A DNA stretch of 64,000 nucleotides from Flavicella sediminum (GTDB taxonomy: Bacteria > Bacteroidota > Bacteroidia > Flavobacteriales > Flavobacteriaceae): NCBI RefSeq assembly GCF_006381105.1, contig NZ_VDET01000036.1, forward strand, positions 1-64,000, read 5' to 3'. Positions 24,912 through 33,332 of the stretch are shown in pieces. The number at the start of each line of letters is the position of its first letter. The stretch's first letter is position 1. Under the pieces are notes generated by a model, which searched no databases, was not told the DNA's origin, and worked only from the letters and a program-made list of their open reading frames with translations. The translations under genes were made by a program, and so were the position numbers.

Positions 24912-25547
24912 TTAATCGTTAATAACGTAATCTTTCTTTTCATAATAAGTTCTGTCAAAAGTGAAAATATTTTGAGGTAAAACTTGATTTGCCTTAAAAT
25001 CTAAAATTTCAATAATGGTTTGCGTACCGTTATTTCCAAAGTTTGTCACCGATTTAATGGTCTTTGTTTTTGGGTACACGGCAATAATAAAATGTGAAGA
25101 TTCTGATTCACTGCTAATAGGAACCAACTTAACAAATTGAACAAGCTTTCCGTCAATTGTTTTTGTTTCATCCCATGAAAACGTATAACCATCTTGGTAA
25201 AAGAACAATAATTTATTCGGCGTTAAGAAGTCATTTTCTTCCTCAGAAATATTAATTTCCTCGTCTTCATTGCTAATGATATAGGTTTTAGAGCCATCAA
25301 AAATCATGGTGTTCCCCATAATTAATAAATTGTATTTATTGGCTTTTGTATAGGCTGTACCCATACTTTCTTGGTGTACATCTACTTCTTTATTTTCAAG
25401 AGTGTACTTAAATTTAAATTGCATGGTTCCAAAACTCGTCATATTGGCTGAAACCTCTTTTAGCAAACTTTCGGCTTTTTCATTTGTTTGAGCAAATACG
25501 CCATTGCAGATAATACTCAATAAAAGGCTAACTACTATTTTCTTCAT
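24912..25547 (-). CDS. lolA: LolA-like outer-membrane lipoprotein carrier protein
   Basis: A 211-residue periplasmic protein with a signal peptide cleaved after VFAQ (about residue 20). The body follows the LolA half-barrel pattern: an N-terminal helix LLKEVSANMTSFGTMQFKFKYTLENK, then strands YNLLIMGNTMIFDGSKTYIISNEDEEI and a C-terminal LPQNIFTFD. LolA shuttles lipoproteins from the inner membrane to the outer membrane. The gene begins 8 bases after ftsK and is followed 11 bases later by the LPS-export permease, so this operon segment is devoted to envelope and division functions. Confidence 0.85.
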   Translation of the reverse strand: MKKIVVSLLLSIICNGVFAQTNEKAESLLKEVSANMTSFGTMQFKFKYTLENKEVDVHQESMGTAYTKANKYNLLIMGNTMIFDGSKTYIISNEDEEINISEEENDFLTPNKLLFFYQDGYTFSWDETKTIDGKLVQFVKLVPISSESESSHFIIAVYPKTKTIKSVTNFGNNGTQTIIEILDFKANQVLPQNIFTFDRTYYEKKDYVIND

Positions 25548-25555
25548 TTTGTGTT

Positions 25556-28012
25556 TTATTTTTTTTCGTCGGCTAATAATTGATCCAATGCTTGTAGATC
25601 AGGAACAGAAACTTGTCGTGCCTTACTCCCTTCAAAAGGACCTACAATTCCTGCAGCTTCTAATTGATCTATCAATCTACCAGCTCTATTATACCCTAAT
25701 TTTAATTTACGTTGTAAAAGAGATGCTGAACCTTGTTGCGCGATGACAATTAATTTGGCAGCCTCTTCAAATAATTTATCTCTATCTGATATGTCTATAT
25801 CAAGTGCCGTGCCACCATCTTCGCCAATATATTCTGGTAATATATGTGCCTCAGCATAAGCTCTTTGCGAACCAATAAAATCTGTAATTTTTTCTACTTC
25901 AGGAGTATCAACAAAAGCACACTGAATACGAATGGCTTCGTTTCCTGCGGTATACAACATATCTCCACGACCAATTAATTGATTTGCTCCAGAAGCATCT
26001 AGAATTGTTTTCGAATCAATCGCAGACATTACTCTAAAAGCAACACGAGCAGGAAAATTGGCCTTGATCATACCTGTAATAACATTTACAGAAGGTCTTT
26101 GCGTGGCCACAATTAAATGAATTCCAATAGCACGCGCTAATTGTGCCAAACGTGCAATTGGTGTTTCCACTTCCTTACCAGCTGTCATAATTAAATCGGC
26201 AAATTCATCAATTACCAAAACAATATATGGTAAATATTGATGTCCGTTTTCTGGATTTAATTTACGCGCTTTGAATTTTGCATTGTATTCTTTTATATTT
26301 CTAACCATTGCCGTTTTCAACAAATCATAACGATTGTCCATTTCAATACACAATGAATTTACGGTATTGACAACCTTGGCGGTATCCGTAATAATAGCTT
26401 CTGCTTCACCAGGAAGTTTTGCTAAATAATGTCTTTCTATTTTATTAAATAAAGTGAGTTCTACTTTTTTAGGATCTACTAAAACAAACTTTACTTCGGC
26501 TGGGTGTTTTTTATACAATAACGAAGTCAAGATACAATTTAACCCCACAGATTTTCCTTGTCCCGTTGCCCCTGCCATTAACAAGTGTGGTGTTTTAGCC
26601 AAATCGATGACCACCGTTTCGTTAGAAATATTTTTCCCCATAGCAATCGGTAATTCCATTTTAGATTCTTGAAATTTCGTTGAAGAAATAACCGAACGCA
26701 TGGAAACAATTGTGGGTTTATTATTTGGAACTTCAATACCAATAGTTCCTTTACCAGGTATAGGTGCTATGATACGAATTCCTAATGCAGACAATGATAA
26801 GGCAATATCGTCTTCTAAGTTTTTAATTTTCGAAATTCTAATTCCCGCTTCCGGAACAATTTCGTATAAAGTTACGGTAGGACCAACGGTTGCTTTTATT
26901 TGGGCAATACCGATTTTGTAGTTTTTTAAGGTATCTACAATTTTGTTTTTATTTTGCTCTAATTCTTCCGCATCAACCGCAATACTTTCATTGTATTCTT
27001 TTAATAAATTTAAGGTTGGAAATTTAAAGTTTGCCAATTCTAATTTTGGATCAAATTCTCCAAATTTTTCCACCAAGGTATTCGATAAATTTTCAATAAC
27101 CTTTTCTTCATCAGGTGTCTCCTCAATATCAATACTTACTTCTTCTTTTTCTTCTTCAGAAACCGCTGGCGTAGAAACTTCTAATTCCACATTAGCTTCT
27201 TTGCCTTTCTCTTCTTTCTTTTTTTCAATAGAAGAAAAGTTTTTTATGGTAGGTTGTTGATTTTCTACAGAAAGTTCAAATTCAGATTTCTCTTTTACAG
27301 GAATTTCTTCAACTTCCTCTTTTTGAATTTCTTTCTTTTCTGATGCAACTTTTTCTATTTTTTTTAGTGTTGGCTCCGAAAGATCTTCTTCTACAAAATC
27401 TTCTTTTTCTACCACTACTTTTTTAGGGAACCAGCCTTTTATTTTTTCTGGAGTTATTTTAAAACGAATAATCGCATAAGCCAAATAACCGAAAAGTAAC
27501 AACAGGGCCAGTCCTGTTTTTCCCATATAAATAGAAAGGTAGTCGTTGAGTTCTGTACCAATAACACCCGATAAAAGTGACAAATCATTGTCTGTAAAAC
27601 CAAATGAGGTAGCAATCCAGATCATTCCTAGGATTCCCCAATTTAAAGATTTGAATATTTTTTTTAAATTGATCAATAGCAAAAGATAAGTTCCGGCCAT
27701 CATCAATAAAAATGGAATCATAAAAGCGGCGATTCCAAAACCTTTGTAAATAAAAAAGTGGCTTAAATTGGCGCCTACTTTTCCTAATAAATTTTTAGCG
27801 ACTTCATTTTTATCTGTAAAATGCGCTAACAAACTTTGATCTTCTTGCCAAGCAAAGAAAAATGAAATAAAGGAAATACCTAAAAACAGACCGAATAGTA
27901 AAATAAATACACCTAAAACAGATTGAACTTGACGGTTGCTAAAAAATGCTTTTGATTTCTCAAAATACTTTTTAGGTTCTTTGGTTTCTGTTTTATTTTT
28001 AGTTTTCCTCAT
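25556..28012 (-). CDS. ftsK: DNA translocase FtsK/SpoIIIE family
   Basis: FtsK pumps chromosomal DNA through the division septum and helps dimer resolution. The 818-residue protein has four membrane helices (about 30-190) and a Glu/Lys-rich linker of about 130 residues (about 205-335), shorter than that of E. coli. The motor domain has Walker A GATGQGKS near 481, Walker B LPYIVLVIDEFADLI near 590 and a C-terminal winged-helix gamma domain (about 750-818, QGSASLLQRKLKLGYNRAGRLID) that reads KOPS-type sequences. It lies in a minus-strand run after dgkA (36 bases) and before lolA (8 bases). Confidence 0.95.
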   Translation of the reverse strand: MRKTKNKTETKEPKKYFEKSKAFFSNRQVQSVLGVFILLFGLFLGISFISFFFAWQEDQSLLAHFTDKNEVAKNLLGKVGANLSHFFIYKGFGIAAFMIPFLLMMAGTYLLLLINLKKIFKSLNWGILGMIWIATSFGFTDNDLSLLSGVIGTELNDYLSIYMGKTGLALLLLFGYLAYAIIRFKITPEKIKGWFPKKVVVEKEDFVEEDLSEPTLKKIEKVASEKKEIQKEEVEEIPVKEKSEFELSVENQQPTIKNFSSIEKKKEEKGKEANVELEVSTPAVSEEEKEEVSIDIEETPDEEKVIENLSNTLVEKFGEFDPKLELANFKFPTLNLLKEYNESIAVDAEELEQNKNKIVDTLKNYKIGIAQIKATVGPTVTLYEIVPEAGIRISKIKNLEDDIALSLSALGIRIIAPIPGKGTIGIEVPNNKPTIVSMRSVISSTKFQESKMELPIAMGKNISNETVVIDLAKTPHLLMAGATGQGKSVGLNCILTSLLYKKHPAEVKFVLVDPKKVELTLFNKIERHYLAKLPGEAEAIITDTAKVVNTVNSLCIEMDNRYDLLKTAMVRNIKEYNAKFKARKLNPENGHQYLPYIVLVIDEFADLIMTAGKEVETPIARLAQLARAIGIHLIVATQRPSVNVITGMIKANFPARVAFRVMSAIDSKTILDASGANQLIGRGDMLYTAGNEAIRIQCAFVDTPEVEKITDFIGSQRAYAEAHILPEYIGEDGGTALDIDISDRDKLFEEAAKLIVIAQQGSASLLQRKLKLGYNRAGRLIDQLEAAGIVGPFEGSKARQVSVPDLQALDQLLADEKK

Positions 28013-28048
28013 TCAAGGTTTGGGTATTTAATATAAGGGGTGTTTGAC

Positions 28049-28420
28049 TTAAATGAATTTAGGCAGGTAAATAACCAAGGCAATGGCCATGGCAACCAAC
28101 GAAGCAAAAGCAACAGCTCCAGCAGCAATATCTTTGATTACACCAATTCTTTTATCAAAATCGGGTTGTACAAAGTTAGCGACCTTTTCAACGGCTGTAT
28201 TCATTGCTTCTGTAGTAATAACCAAACCAATGGCTATTATTTGAAACATCCATTCTGTGGGTGATATTTCCATCACAAAACCAAGAATGCTAACACACAA
28301 ACTAATAAAAAGTTGGGCTTTGATACTACTTTCAGAAGAAATTAGTATCCACATGCCTTTAAAGGCATAGCGGATACTTTTTATTCTGTCTACTATAAAA
28401 GAATCGTTAGGATCTTTCAT
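28049..28420 (-). CDS. dgkA: Diacylglycerol kinase family protein
   Basis: A 123-residue inner-membrane enzyme that phosphorylates diacylglycerol or undecaprenol for lipid recycling. It has three membrane helices and the family motif EAMNTAVEK near 74 followed by KDIAAGAV near 98, which carry the active-site Glu, Asn and Lys/Asp residues. Gram-positive-type members use undecaprenol; Bacteroidota substrates are not settled. Its ATG overlaps the tpx stop codon (TAATG), which indicates translational coupling, and ftsK follows after 36 bases. Confidence 0.9.
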   Translation of the reverse strand: MKDPNDSFIVDRIKSIRYAFKGMWILISSESSIKAQLFISLCVSILGFVMEISPTEWMFQIIAIGLVITTEAMNTAVEKVANFVQPDFDKRIGVIKDIAAGAVAFASLVAMAIALVIYLPKFI

Positions 28421-28917
28421 TATTTTAAAGCATTTAATGCAGCTTCGTAATTTGGCTCATCAACAGTTTCAGAAACTTGTTCTGTATAAATAACTTTCCC
28501 TTCTTCATCAATTACAACTACAGATCTTGAATGCAAACCTGCTAAAGGTCCATCCGTAATTTCCAATTGGTAAGCTCTACCAAAGTCTCCTGAAATATCA
28601 GAACTTGAAATTACATTTTCAATTCCTTCAGCACTGCAAAAACGAGCGTGTGCAAATGGCAAATCTTTAGATACACAAATTACTTTTGTATTTTCTTGAG
28701 CTCCTGCACTTTTGTTAAAACTTCTTACTGAAGCAGCACAAGTACCTGTATCAACACTAGGAAAAATATTCAACAATATTTTAGAACCTTTATAGTCTGC
28801 CAATGTACTGTTAGATAAATCTGTGTTTCTTAATGTAAAATTAGGAGCGATACTACCTACTGCAGGTAAATTTCCTAAAGTGTGAAATTCATTTCCTTTT
28901 AATGTGATTGTAGCCAT
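28420..28917 (-). CDS. tpx: Thiol peroxidase (atypical 2-Cys peroxiredoxin)
   Basis: A 165-residue periplasm- or cytoplasm-acting peroxidase that reduces alkyl and hydrogen peroxides with thioredoxin. The peroxidatic Cys60 lies in SVDTGTC and the resolving Cys94 in ARFCSAEG. The spacing equals that of E. coli Tpx (61 and 95). No signal peptide, so cytoplasmic is most likely. It is the first gene of the run tpx-dgkA-ftsK-lolA-lptF/G-ribBA. A TATTTTTG -7 box lies 25 bases upstream, partly abutting the terminator of the other peroxiredoxin. Confidence 0.95.
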   Translation of the reverse strand: MATITLKGNEFHTLGNLPAVGSIAPNFTLRNTDLSNSTLADYKGSKILLNIFPSVDTGTCAASVRSFNKSAGAQENTKVICVSKDLPFAHARFCSAEGIENVISSSDISGDFGRAYQLEITDGPLAGLHSRSVVVIDEEGKVIYTEQVSETVDEPNYEAALNALK

Positions 28918-28942
28918 TTTATGGGTGTTTTAATTTAAGTTT

Positions 28943-28950
28943 CAAAAATA
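28943..28950 (-). promoter_or_regulatory. Putative -7 box of the tpx operon
   Basis: On the minus strand TATTTTTG fits TAnnTTTG and predicts a leader of about 20 nt before tpx. The -33 position would fall inside the neighbouring terminator hairpin and shows no TTG at 19-20 bases. Confidence 0.5.
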
Positions 28951-28961
28951 CGTTAAAAAGA

Positions 28962-28989
28962 AAAACTCTCGAAACAATTCGAGAGTTTT
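28962..28989 (-). terminator. Intrinsic terminator of the 2-Cys peroxiredoxin gene
   Basis: A 12-bp perfect stem (AAAACTCTCGAA / TTCGAGAGTTTT) with loop ACAA, followed on the minus strand by T-rich sequence, 29 bases after the stop of the peroxiredoxin gene. Confidence 0.85.
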
Positions 28990-29018
28990 ATCAATATTTT
29001 ATGAATTGGAAGCGACTC

Positions 29019-29651
29019 CTAGTTTTCAGCTAAGTAGCTAGCAACTCCTTCATGTGTAGTCGTCAATCCTTTTTTATCAGAATTCCAGTTTGCTGGACAA
29101 GCTTCACCGTGCTCTTCGTTGAATTGTAATGCATCTACCATTCTAATAGCTTCATCTACATTTCTTCCTAAAGGTAAGTCGTTAACCAATTGGTGACGAA
29201 CAATTCCTTCTTTGTCAATTAAGAACAAACCACGGTAAGCGATCAATTCTCCTTCTGCTTGCAATTGCTCATTGTCATCGTAAAAATAATCTCCTGCTAA
29301 AACATCATAGTTTTTAGAAATTGTTTTGTTTGTATCTGCAAGAATTGGGTAGGTAACACCTTTAATTCCTCCGTTTGCTTTTTCCATTTGAAGCCATCCC
29401 CAGTGAGATTGTTCTGTATCAGTTGAAGCTGCAATTACTTGTACATTTCTTTTTTCAAATTCTGCTAATTTTTCTTGAAATGCATGTAATTCTGTTGGAC
29501 ATACAAATGTAAAATCTTTAGGATAAAAGAATAAAAGAACATATTTTTTTCCTGCAAACTGCTCAAGAGTATAGTTCTCTGCAAATTCATTTCCGTTTAC
29601 TACTGCTTGTACACTAAATTGTGGTGCTTTTTTACCGACTAATACTGCCAT
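29019..29651 (-). CDS. Typical 2-Cys peroxiredoxin (AhpC/Prx1 group)
   Basis: A 210-residue cytoplasmic peroxidase. The peroxidatic Cys51 lies in FYPKDFTFVCPTE, the catalytic Thr precedes it, the conserved Arg is in the RHQLVNDLPLGRNVDEAIR region, and the resolving Cys lies near 173 in EACPANW. The C-terminus has a tail of about 30 residues typical of the Prx1 rather than the E. coli AhpC subtype. It is a single-gene unit with its own -7 box and terminator, next to but separate from the tpx operon, so two peroxide-detoxifying enzymes are neighbours under separate promoters. Confidence 0.93.
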   Translation of the reverse strand: MAVLVGKKAPQFSVQAVVNGNEFAENYTLEQFAGKKYVLLFFYPKDFTFVCPTELHAFQEKLAEFEKRNVQVIAASTDTEQSHWGWLQMEKANGGIKGVTYPILADTNKTISKNYDVLAGDYFYDDNEQLQAEGELIAYRGLFLIDKEGIVRHQLVNDLPLGRNVDEAIRMVDALQFNEEHGEACPANWNSDKKGLTTTHEGVASYLAEN

Positions 29652-29687
29652 TTTATTTTTGTTTTATTGTTTTTATTTTGACTGGAA

Positions 29688-29695
29688 CAAATATA
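29688..29695 (-). promoter_or_regulatory. -7 box of the 2-Cys peroxiredoxin gene
   Basis: On the minus strand TATATTTG fits TAnnTTTG, about 37 bases upstream of the ATG. Confidence 0.55.
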
Positions 29696-29781
29696 ATTAA
29701 ATCTACTAGTTTTAGGAGAGCTCATCAATTTTAATAATTGATTTTAAAATAGATTTTTCTTATAGAAGGTGTCTAAAAGCA

Positions 29782-29813
29782 AAACAGCATCATTTAAAAA
29801 AATGATGCTGTTT
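29782..29813 (-). terminator. Terminator of the glycogen-binding-fold gene
   Basis: A 14-bp stem (AAACAGCATCATTT / AAATGATGCTGTTT) with a 4-base loop and a T-rich minus-strand tail, 23 bases after the stop of the gene at 29836. Confidence 0.85.
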
Positions 29814-29835
29814 GTACGTATAATCGTTTTTTGAA

Positions 29836-30132
29836 TTACAATTCTAAAACTCCGTTTTCTGCATTTGCAAATTCATTAAATTTGAATGAATCTGAATTTT
29901 CGTCATTTACATATGCTCCGTCAATTACATATTTGAATTCGTAAGACGCTCCTTTTTCAAAAGGTAAAATTCCTTTGAAATTTCCGTTTTTTAGTTTTTT
30001 AAGCGGTGCAGCTTCTGCATCCCACTCATTAAAATCTCCAACAACTGAAACGTTGCTAGCTTCCTTTGCAGCAACTTCAAAAGTTACTTTACAAACTGGT
30101 TTACTTTTTAAGTATTGTTTTTTAATAGCCAT
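29836..30132 (-). CDS. Isoamylase early-set / AMPK glycogen-binding-like domain protein
   Basis: A 98-residue protein consisting almost entirely of one Ig-like E-set (CBM48-type) domain: KVTFEVAAKEASNVSVVGDFNEW, then a glycan-facing segment with WDAEAAPLKKLKNGNFKGILPF and YEFKYVIDGAYVNDE. This fold occurs in glycogen-branching enzymes and AMPK beta subunits. As a stand-alone protein with no enzyme attached it may bind glycogen or serve as a regulatory subunit, but no glycogen genes are nearby. It is a single-gene unit with a very good promoter and its own terminator, suggesting strong, independent expression. Confidence 0.85.
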   Translation of the reverse strand: MAIKKQYLKSKPVCKVTFEVAAKEASNVSVVGDFNEWDAEAAPLKKLKNGNFKGILPFEKGASYEFKYVIDGAYVNDENSDSFKFNEFANAENGVLEL

Positions 30133-30156
30133 AATTTATTTGTTCTAATTACATGG

Positions 30157-30186
30157 CAAAAATACGCATGAAAGTCTACTAGACAA
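30157..30186 (-). promoter_or_regulatory. Promoter of the glycogen-binding-fold gene
   Basis: On the minus strand TTG (30184-30186) is followed after 19 bases by TATTTTTG (30157-30164), the full Bacteroidota consensus. The leader would be about 20 nt. Confidence 0.75.
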
Positions 30187-30384
30187 AATAAAAACATCTT
30201 TCTGCTTGATTTATAACAGATTGATAATTTTTACTTAACAATGGAGTGATAGTCGCTATAATTTTAGCCAAATTTTACCATTTTAGCAATAAAAATCAGG
30301 ATAAATTTACATTGCAATTTTAGCGCTGATTTTTAGCAGTTAATCAACTGTTTTAAAACAAGTTAATTACTTTTAAATTCTAGA

Positions 30385-31971
30385 TTATTCGAATTCACTC
30401 GTAAAATGTAGCTTCACAGAAGGGTATTTACTCTGTGTCATTTCGATGGTAAACGCAGAATCTGCTAAAAACACCAACTGTCCTTGTTTGTCTTTTGCCA
30501 AATAACGTTGCTTAATTCTTTTAAATTCTTTGAACTCGGCATTATTTTCTGTTGGTTGTACCCAACAAACTTTATGCATCGGTAAATTTTCATAGGTACA
30601 CTTAGCACCATACTCATGCTCTAATCGGTATTGAATCACTTCATATTGCAAAGCTCCAACCGTTCCAATTACTTTTCTACCATTCAATTCTAAAGTAAAT
30701 AGCTGCGCAACTCCTTCATCCATTAATTGGTCTAAACCTTTATACAACTGCTTCGCCTTTAATGGATCTGCATTGTTTACATATCTGAAGTGTTCTGGAG
30801 AGAAACTAGGAATTCCTTTGAAGTTTAAAACTTCTCCTTCCGTAAGTGTATCTCCAATTTTAAAGTTTCCTGTATCATGCAAACCAACAATATCTCCTGG
30901 AAAAGATTCATCCACAATTTCTTTTTTCTCAGCAAAAAAAGCGTTCGGGCTAGAAAATTTTACTTTTTTATTATTACGAACGTGTAAATAAGGTGCGTTT
31001 CTTTTAAAAGTACCAGAAACAATTTTTACAAACGCCAATCGATCTCTATGCTTAGGATCCATATTGGCATGAATTTTAAAAACAAAGCCTGTTAATTTTT
31101 CCTCTTTAGAATCTATCAATCGGGTATCGCACATTTTTGGTTGAGGCGTTGGTGCAATTTCCACAAAGCAATCCAACAATTCCTTTACCCCAAAATTATT
31201 CAAGGCCGATCCAAAAAACACAGGTTGTAAATCACCTGCCAAATATTCTTCTTTACTGAATGCCGGATAAATTCCTTCCACCATTTCTATTTCTTCTCTC
31301 AAAGTTTCCGCTGGCTTTTCGCCAATCATCTCATCCAATTCTGGCGTATAAATATCGGTAAACTCAACTCCTGCTGAAACTGTCTGTTTATTATCTGCTG
31401 AAAAAAGATTGATTTTTTTACCCCAAAGATTGTAAATCCCTTGAAAATCATACCCCATTCCAATTGGAAAACTTAATGGCGTTACTCGAAGTCCTAATTT
31501 TTGTTCAACTTCATCTAATAGATCAAAGGCATCTTTCCCTTCCCTATCCAATTTATTGATAAAAACAATCATTGGTATTTTACGCATACGACAAACCTGA
31601 ACTAATTTTTCAGTTTGCTCCTCAACCCCTTTCGCAACATCAATAACAACAATAACACTGTCAACGGCTGTAAGGGTTCTAAAAGTATCTTCCGCAAAAT
31701 CCTTATGCCCCGGCGTATCTAAAATATTGATTTTTTTATCTTGATAAATAAAGGCCAATACAGAAGTCGCTACCGAAATTCCACGTTGACGTTCTATTTC
31801 CATAAAATCGGAAGTAGCCCCTTTTTTTATTTTATTATTTTTTACCGCTCCTGCTTCTTGAATGGCTCCACCAAAAAGTAATAACTTTTCTGTAAGTGTT
31901 GTTTTTCCTGCATCAGGATGCGAAATAATACCGAAGGTACGTCTGCGTTGTATTTCTTTTAAAAAAGACAT
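30385..31971 (-). CDS. prfC: Peptide chain release factor 3
   Basis: RF3 is a translational GTPase that recycles RF1/RF2 after termination and supports quality control. The 528-residue product has the G1 motif SHPDAGKTT near 18-26, G3 DTPGHKDF near 90, G4 NKLD near 144, then domains II and III typical of RF3. The length equals that of E. coli RF3 (529). The minus-strand -7 box TATATTTG lies at 32022-32029, leaving a leader of about 45 nt. Single-gene unit. The adjacent 252-base gap on its downstream side contains repeated ATTTTAGC words but no gene. Confidence 0.95.
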   Translation of the reverse strand: MSFLKEIQRRRTFGIISHPDAGKTTLTEKLLLFGGAIQEAGAVKNNKIKKGATSDFMEIERQRGISVATSVLAFIYQDKKINILDTPGHKDFAEDTFRTLTAVDSVIVVIDVAKGVEEQTEKLVQVCRMRKIPMIVFINKLDREGKDAFDLLDEVEQKLGLRVTPLSFPIGMGYDFQGIYNLWGKKINLFSADNKQTVSAGVEFTDIYTPELDEMIGEKPAETLREEIEMVEGIYPAFSKEEYLAGDLQPVFFGSALNNFGVKELLDCFVEIAPTPQPKMCDTRLIDSKEEKLTGFVFKIHANMDPKHRDRLAFVKIVSGTFKRNAPYLHVRNNKKVKFSSPNAFFAEKKEIVDESFPGDIVGLHDTGNFKIGDTLTEGEVLNFKGIPSFSPEHFRYVNNADPLKAKQLYKGLDQLMDEGVAQLFTLELNGRKVIGTVGALQYEVIQYRLEHEYGAKCTYENLPMHKVCWVQPTENNAEFKEFKRIKQRYLAKDKQGQLVFLADSAFTIEMTQSKYPSVKLHFTSEFE

Positions 31972-32021
31972 GTATTGTATATTGCGTTAATAATGAACAA
32001 CTACCTGTTGTTACAGGGATG

Positions 32022-32029
32022 CAAATATA
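32022..32029 (-). promoter_or_regulatory. -7 box of prfC
   Basis: On the minus strand TATATTTG fits TAnnTTTG, 50 bases upstream of the prfC ATG. Confidence 0.5.
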
Positions 32030-32113
32030 CATTATCCTAACTGATCTAAAAATAATTAAAAGCTTAAATATTTTTCAGTAAGAAAGACGGCTAAAGCGCA
32101 ATTAAACTCCTAT

Positions 32114-32533
32114 TTAGGAAATACTTAAAAACCAATCTTTGGCATGTAGCAAAGTTGGAAGCATGCTTGCTAAAACACAAAACAACAAACCTCTTTTAAA
32201 CAATTGGGCAGCGTATTTATTGTCTTTACGAACAAAAAACTCCGACACACAACTAAGGGAATAAGCGACATTAATAACCAAAATTGCGGATGCTAAAGTA
32301 AAGGTACTATACAAACTTTCTTGAAGTGTGAGCCCTAGAAAAAATCGAGACAAAGACATGTTGATCAATCCAAAACTTATAAAAATTGCATTGAAAGCGA
32401 CTCTTCTTTTTTCCCACCAATAAATAATCTCTAATAAGTTTCTATGGCTGTCCTCAACTTTTAAAAAAGCATCTATGGCTAAGTTTATTCGAAGCAAATA
32501 ACTTTCACTTCTTACGGTACTAATTTTTTCCAT
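32114..32533 (-). CDS. Small multi-helix membrane protein
   Basis: A 139-residue protein with an N-terminal amphipathic segment (ESYLLRINLAIDAFLKVED), a W-W-E-K-R-R stretch, and three hydrophobic helices (about 48-66, 75-96 and 112-128). No family motif is recognised. It lies between the ZIP transporter gene (103 bases upstream) and prfC (142 bases downstream) on the same strand. No signal peptide; the helices suggest an inner-membrane location. Function unknown. Confidence 0.6.
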   Translation of the reverse strand: MEKISTVRSESYLLRINLAIDAFLKVEDSHRNLLEIIYWWEKRRVAFNAIFISFGLINMSLSRFFLGLTLQESLYSTFTLASAILVINVAYSLSCVSEFFVRKDNKYAAQLFKRGLLFCVLASMLPTLLHAKDWFLSIS

Positions 32534-32636
32534 AATACTAACGGGGTATGTTATTTTGTTTATAGTATTTTATTTCTGACTGTTAAAGTACAAAAAAAAA
32601 GTACGCAAAAAAATGGATTCCCGTTTCAGAAAAAAG

Positions 32637-33332
32637 TTATGCCATTAATGCAATGGCCAAACCACAAAGTATGGCTACAAATTTAGAATAGTTGAATTTG
32701 TGATTTTCTGAACTTTCAAACAAAATAATTGTAGATATATGTAAGAAAATCCCAATTGTTATTGCGGTAACTTCTGCATGATATGTAATAAACAATGGAA
32801 GTTTTTCAGACAACAATACGCCTAAGGGACTCATCATTGCAAACAACAAAATAAACAAATAACTGTAACTTTTTTTCAGACTAGAATTTAACAAAAACGT
32901 AGCCAATACAATACTGATCGGAATTTTATGAATACAAATTGCCCAGAGTAAATTAGATTCTGTAGCATACCCTACAGGAATTCCTTCTGAAAAAGCATGA
33001 ATACTTAAACTAACAAATAAAAGCCAAGGAAAACTTTTAGATTTAGAATGCAAATGTATATGACCGTGCTCAGCACCTTTAGAAAAAGATTCTAAAATTG
33101 ATTGAATGATAATTCCTGCCAGAATAAAAATTCCAATATGCCTAGGCGAATGCGAATGTACATGCCCATGCGTGTTTCCATAAACTTCTGGCACCAAATG
33201 AAGAATGGTTATTGCAAGTAAATAAGCACCACTAAACGAAAGCAACAATCGTACAAATAATTGTTTGGGTTTAAATATAGAAACGACCGCCATACCAACA
33301 AGTACAGACAGTATCAGCAAAATGTAAATCAT
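32637..33332 (-). CDS. ZIP family divalent metal transporter
   Basis: A 231-residue inner-membrane protein with seven or eight hydrophobic helices and two histidine-rich loops (HGHVHSHSPRH near 55 and HGHIHLHSKS near 90), as in ZIP (ZRT/IRT-like) metal importers. The helix with SIHAFSEGIPVGYA near 108-125 and the later ICIHKIPISIVLA carry the H-x-x-x-E-G-type metal-binding pattern of helices IV and V. Substrate could be zinc, iron or manganese. Its start overlaps the stop of the methyltransferase gene (TAATG), so the two are translationally coupled. Confidence 0.85.
   Translation of the reverse strand: MIYILLILSVLVGMAVVSIFKPKQLFVRLLLSFSGAYLLAITILHLVPEVYGNTHGHVHSHSPRHIGIFILAGIIIQSILESFSKGAEHGHIHLHSKSKSFPWLLFVSLSIHAFSEGIPVGYATESNLLWAICIHKIPISIVLATFLLNSSLKKSYSYLFILLFAMMSPLGVLLSEKLPLFITYHAEVTAITIGIFLHISTIILFESSENHKFNYSKFVAILCGLAIALMA

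Noticed and set aside
26943-27260. 105-codon plus-strand frame opposite the ftsK linker
   Set aside because: Ser/Phe-rich product that mirrors the Glu/Lys-rich linker codons; typical antisense shadow.
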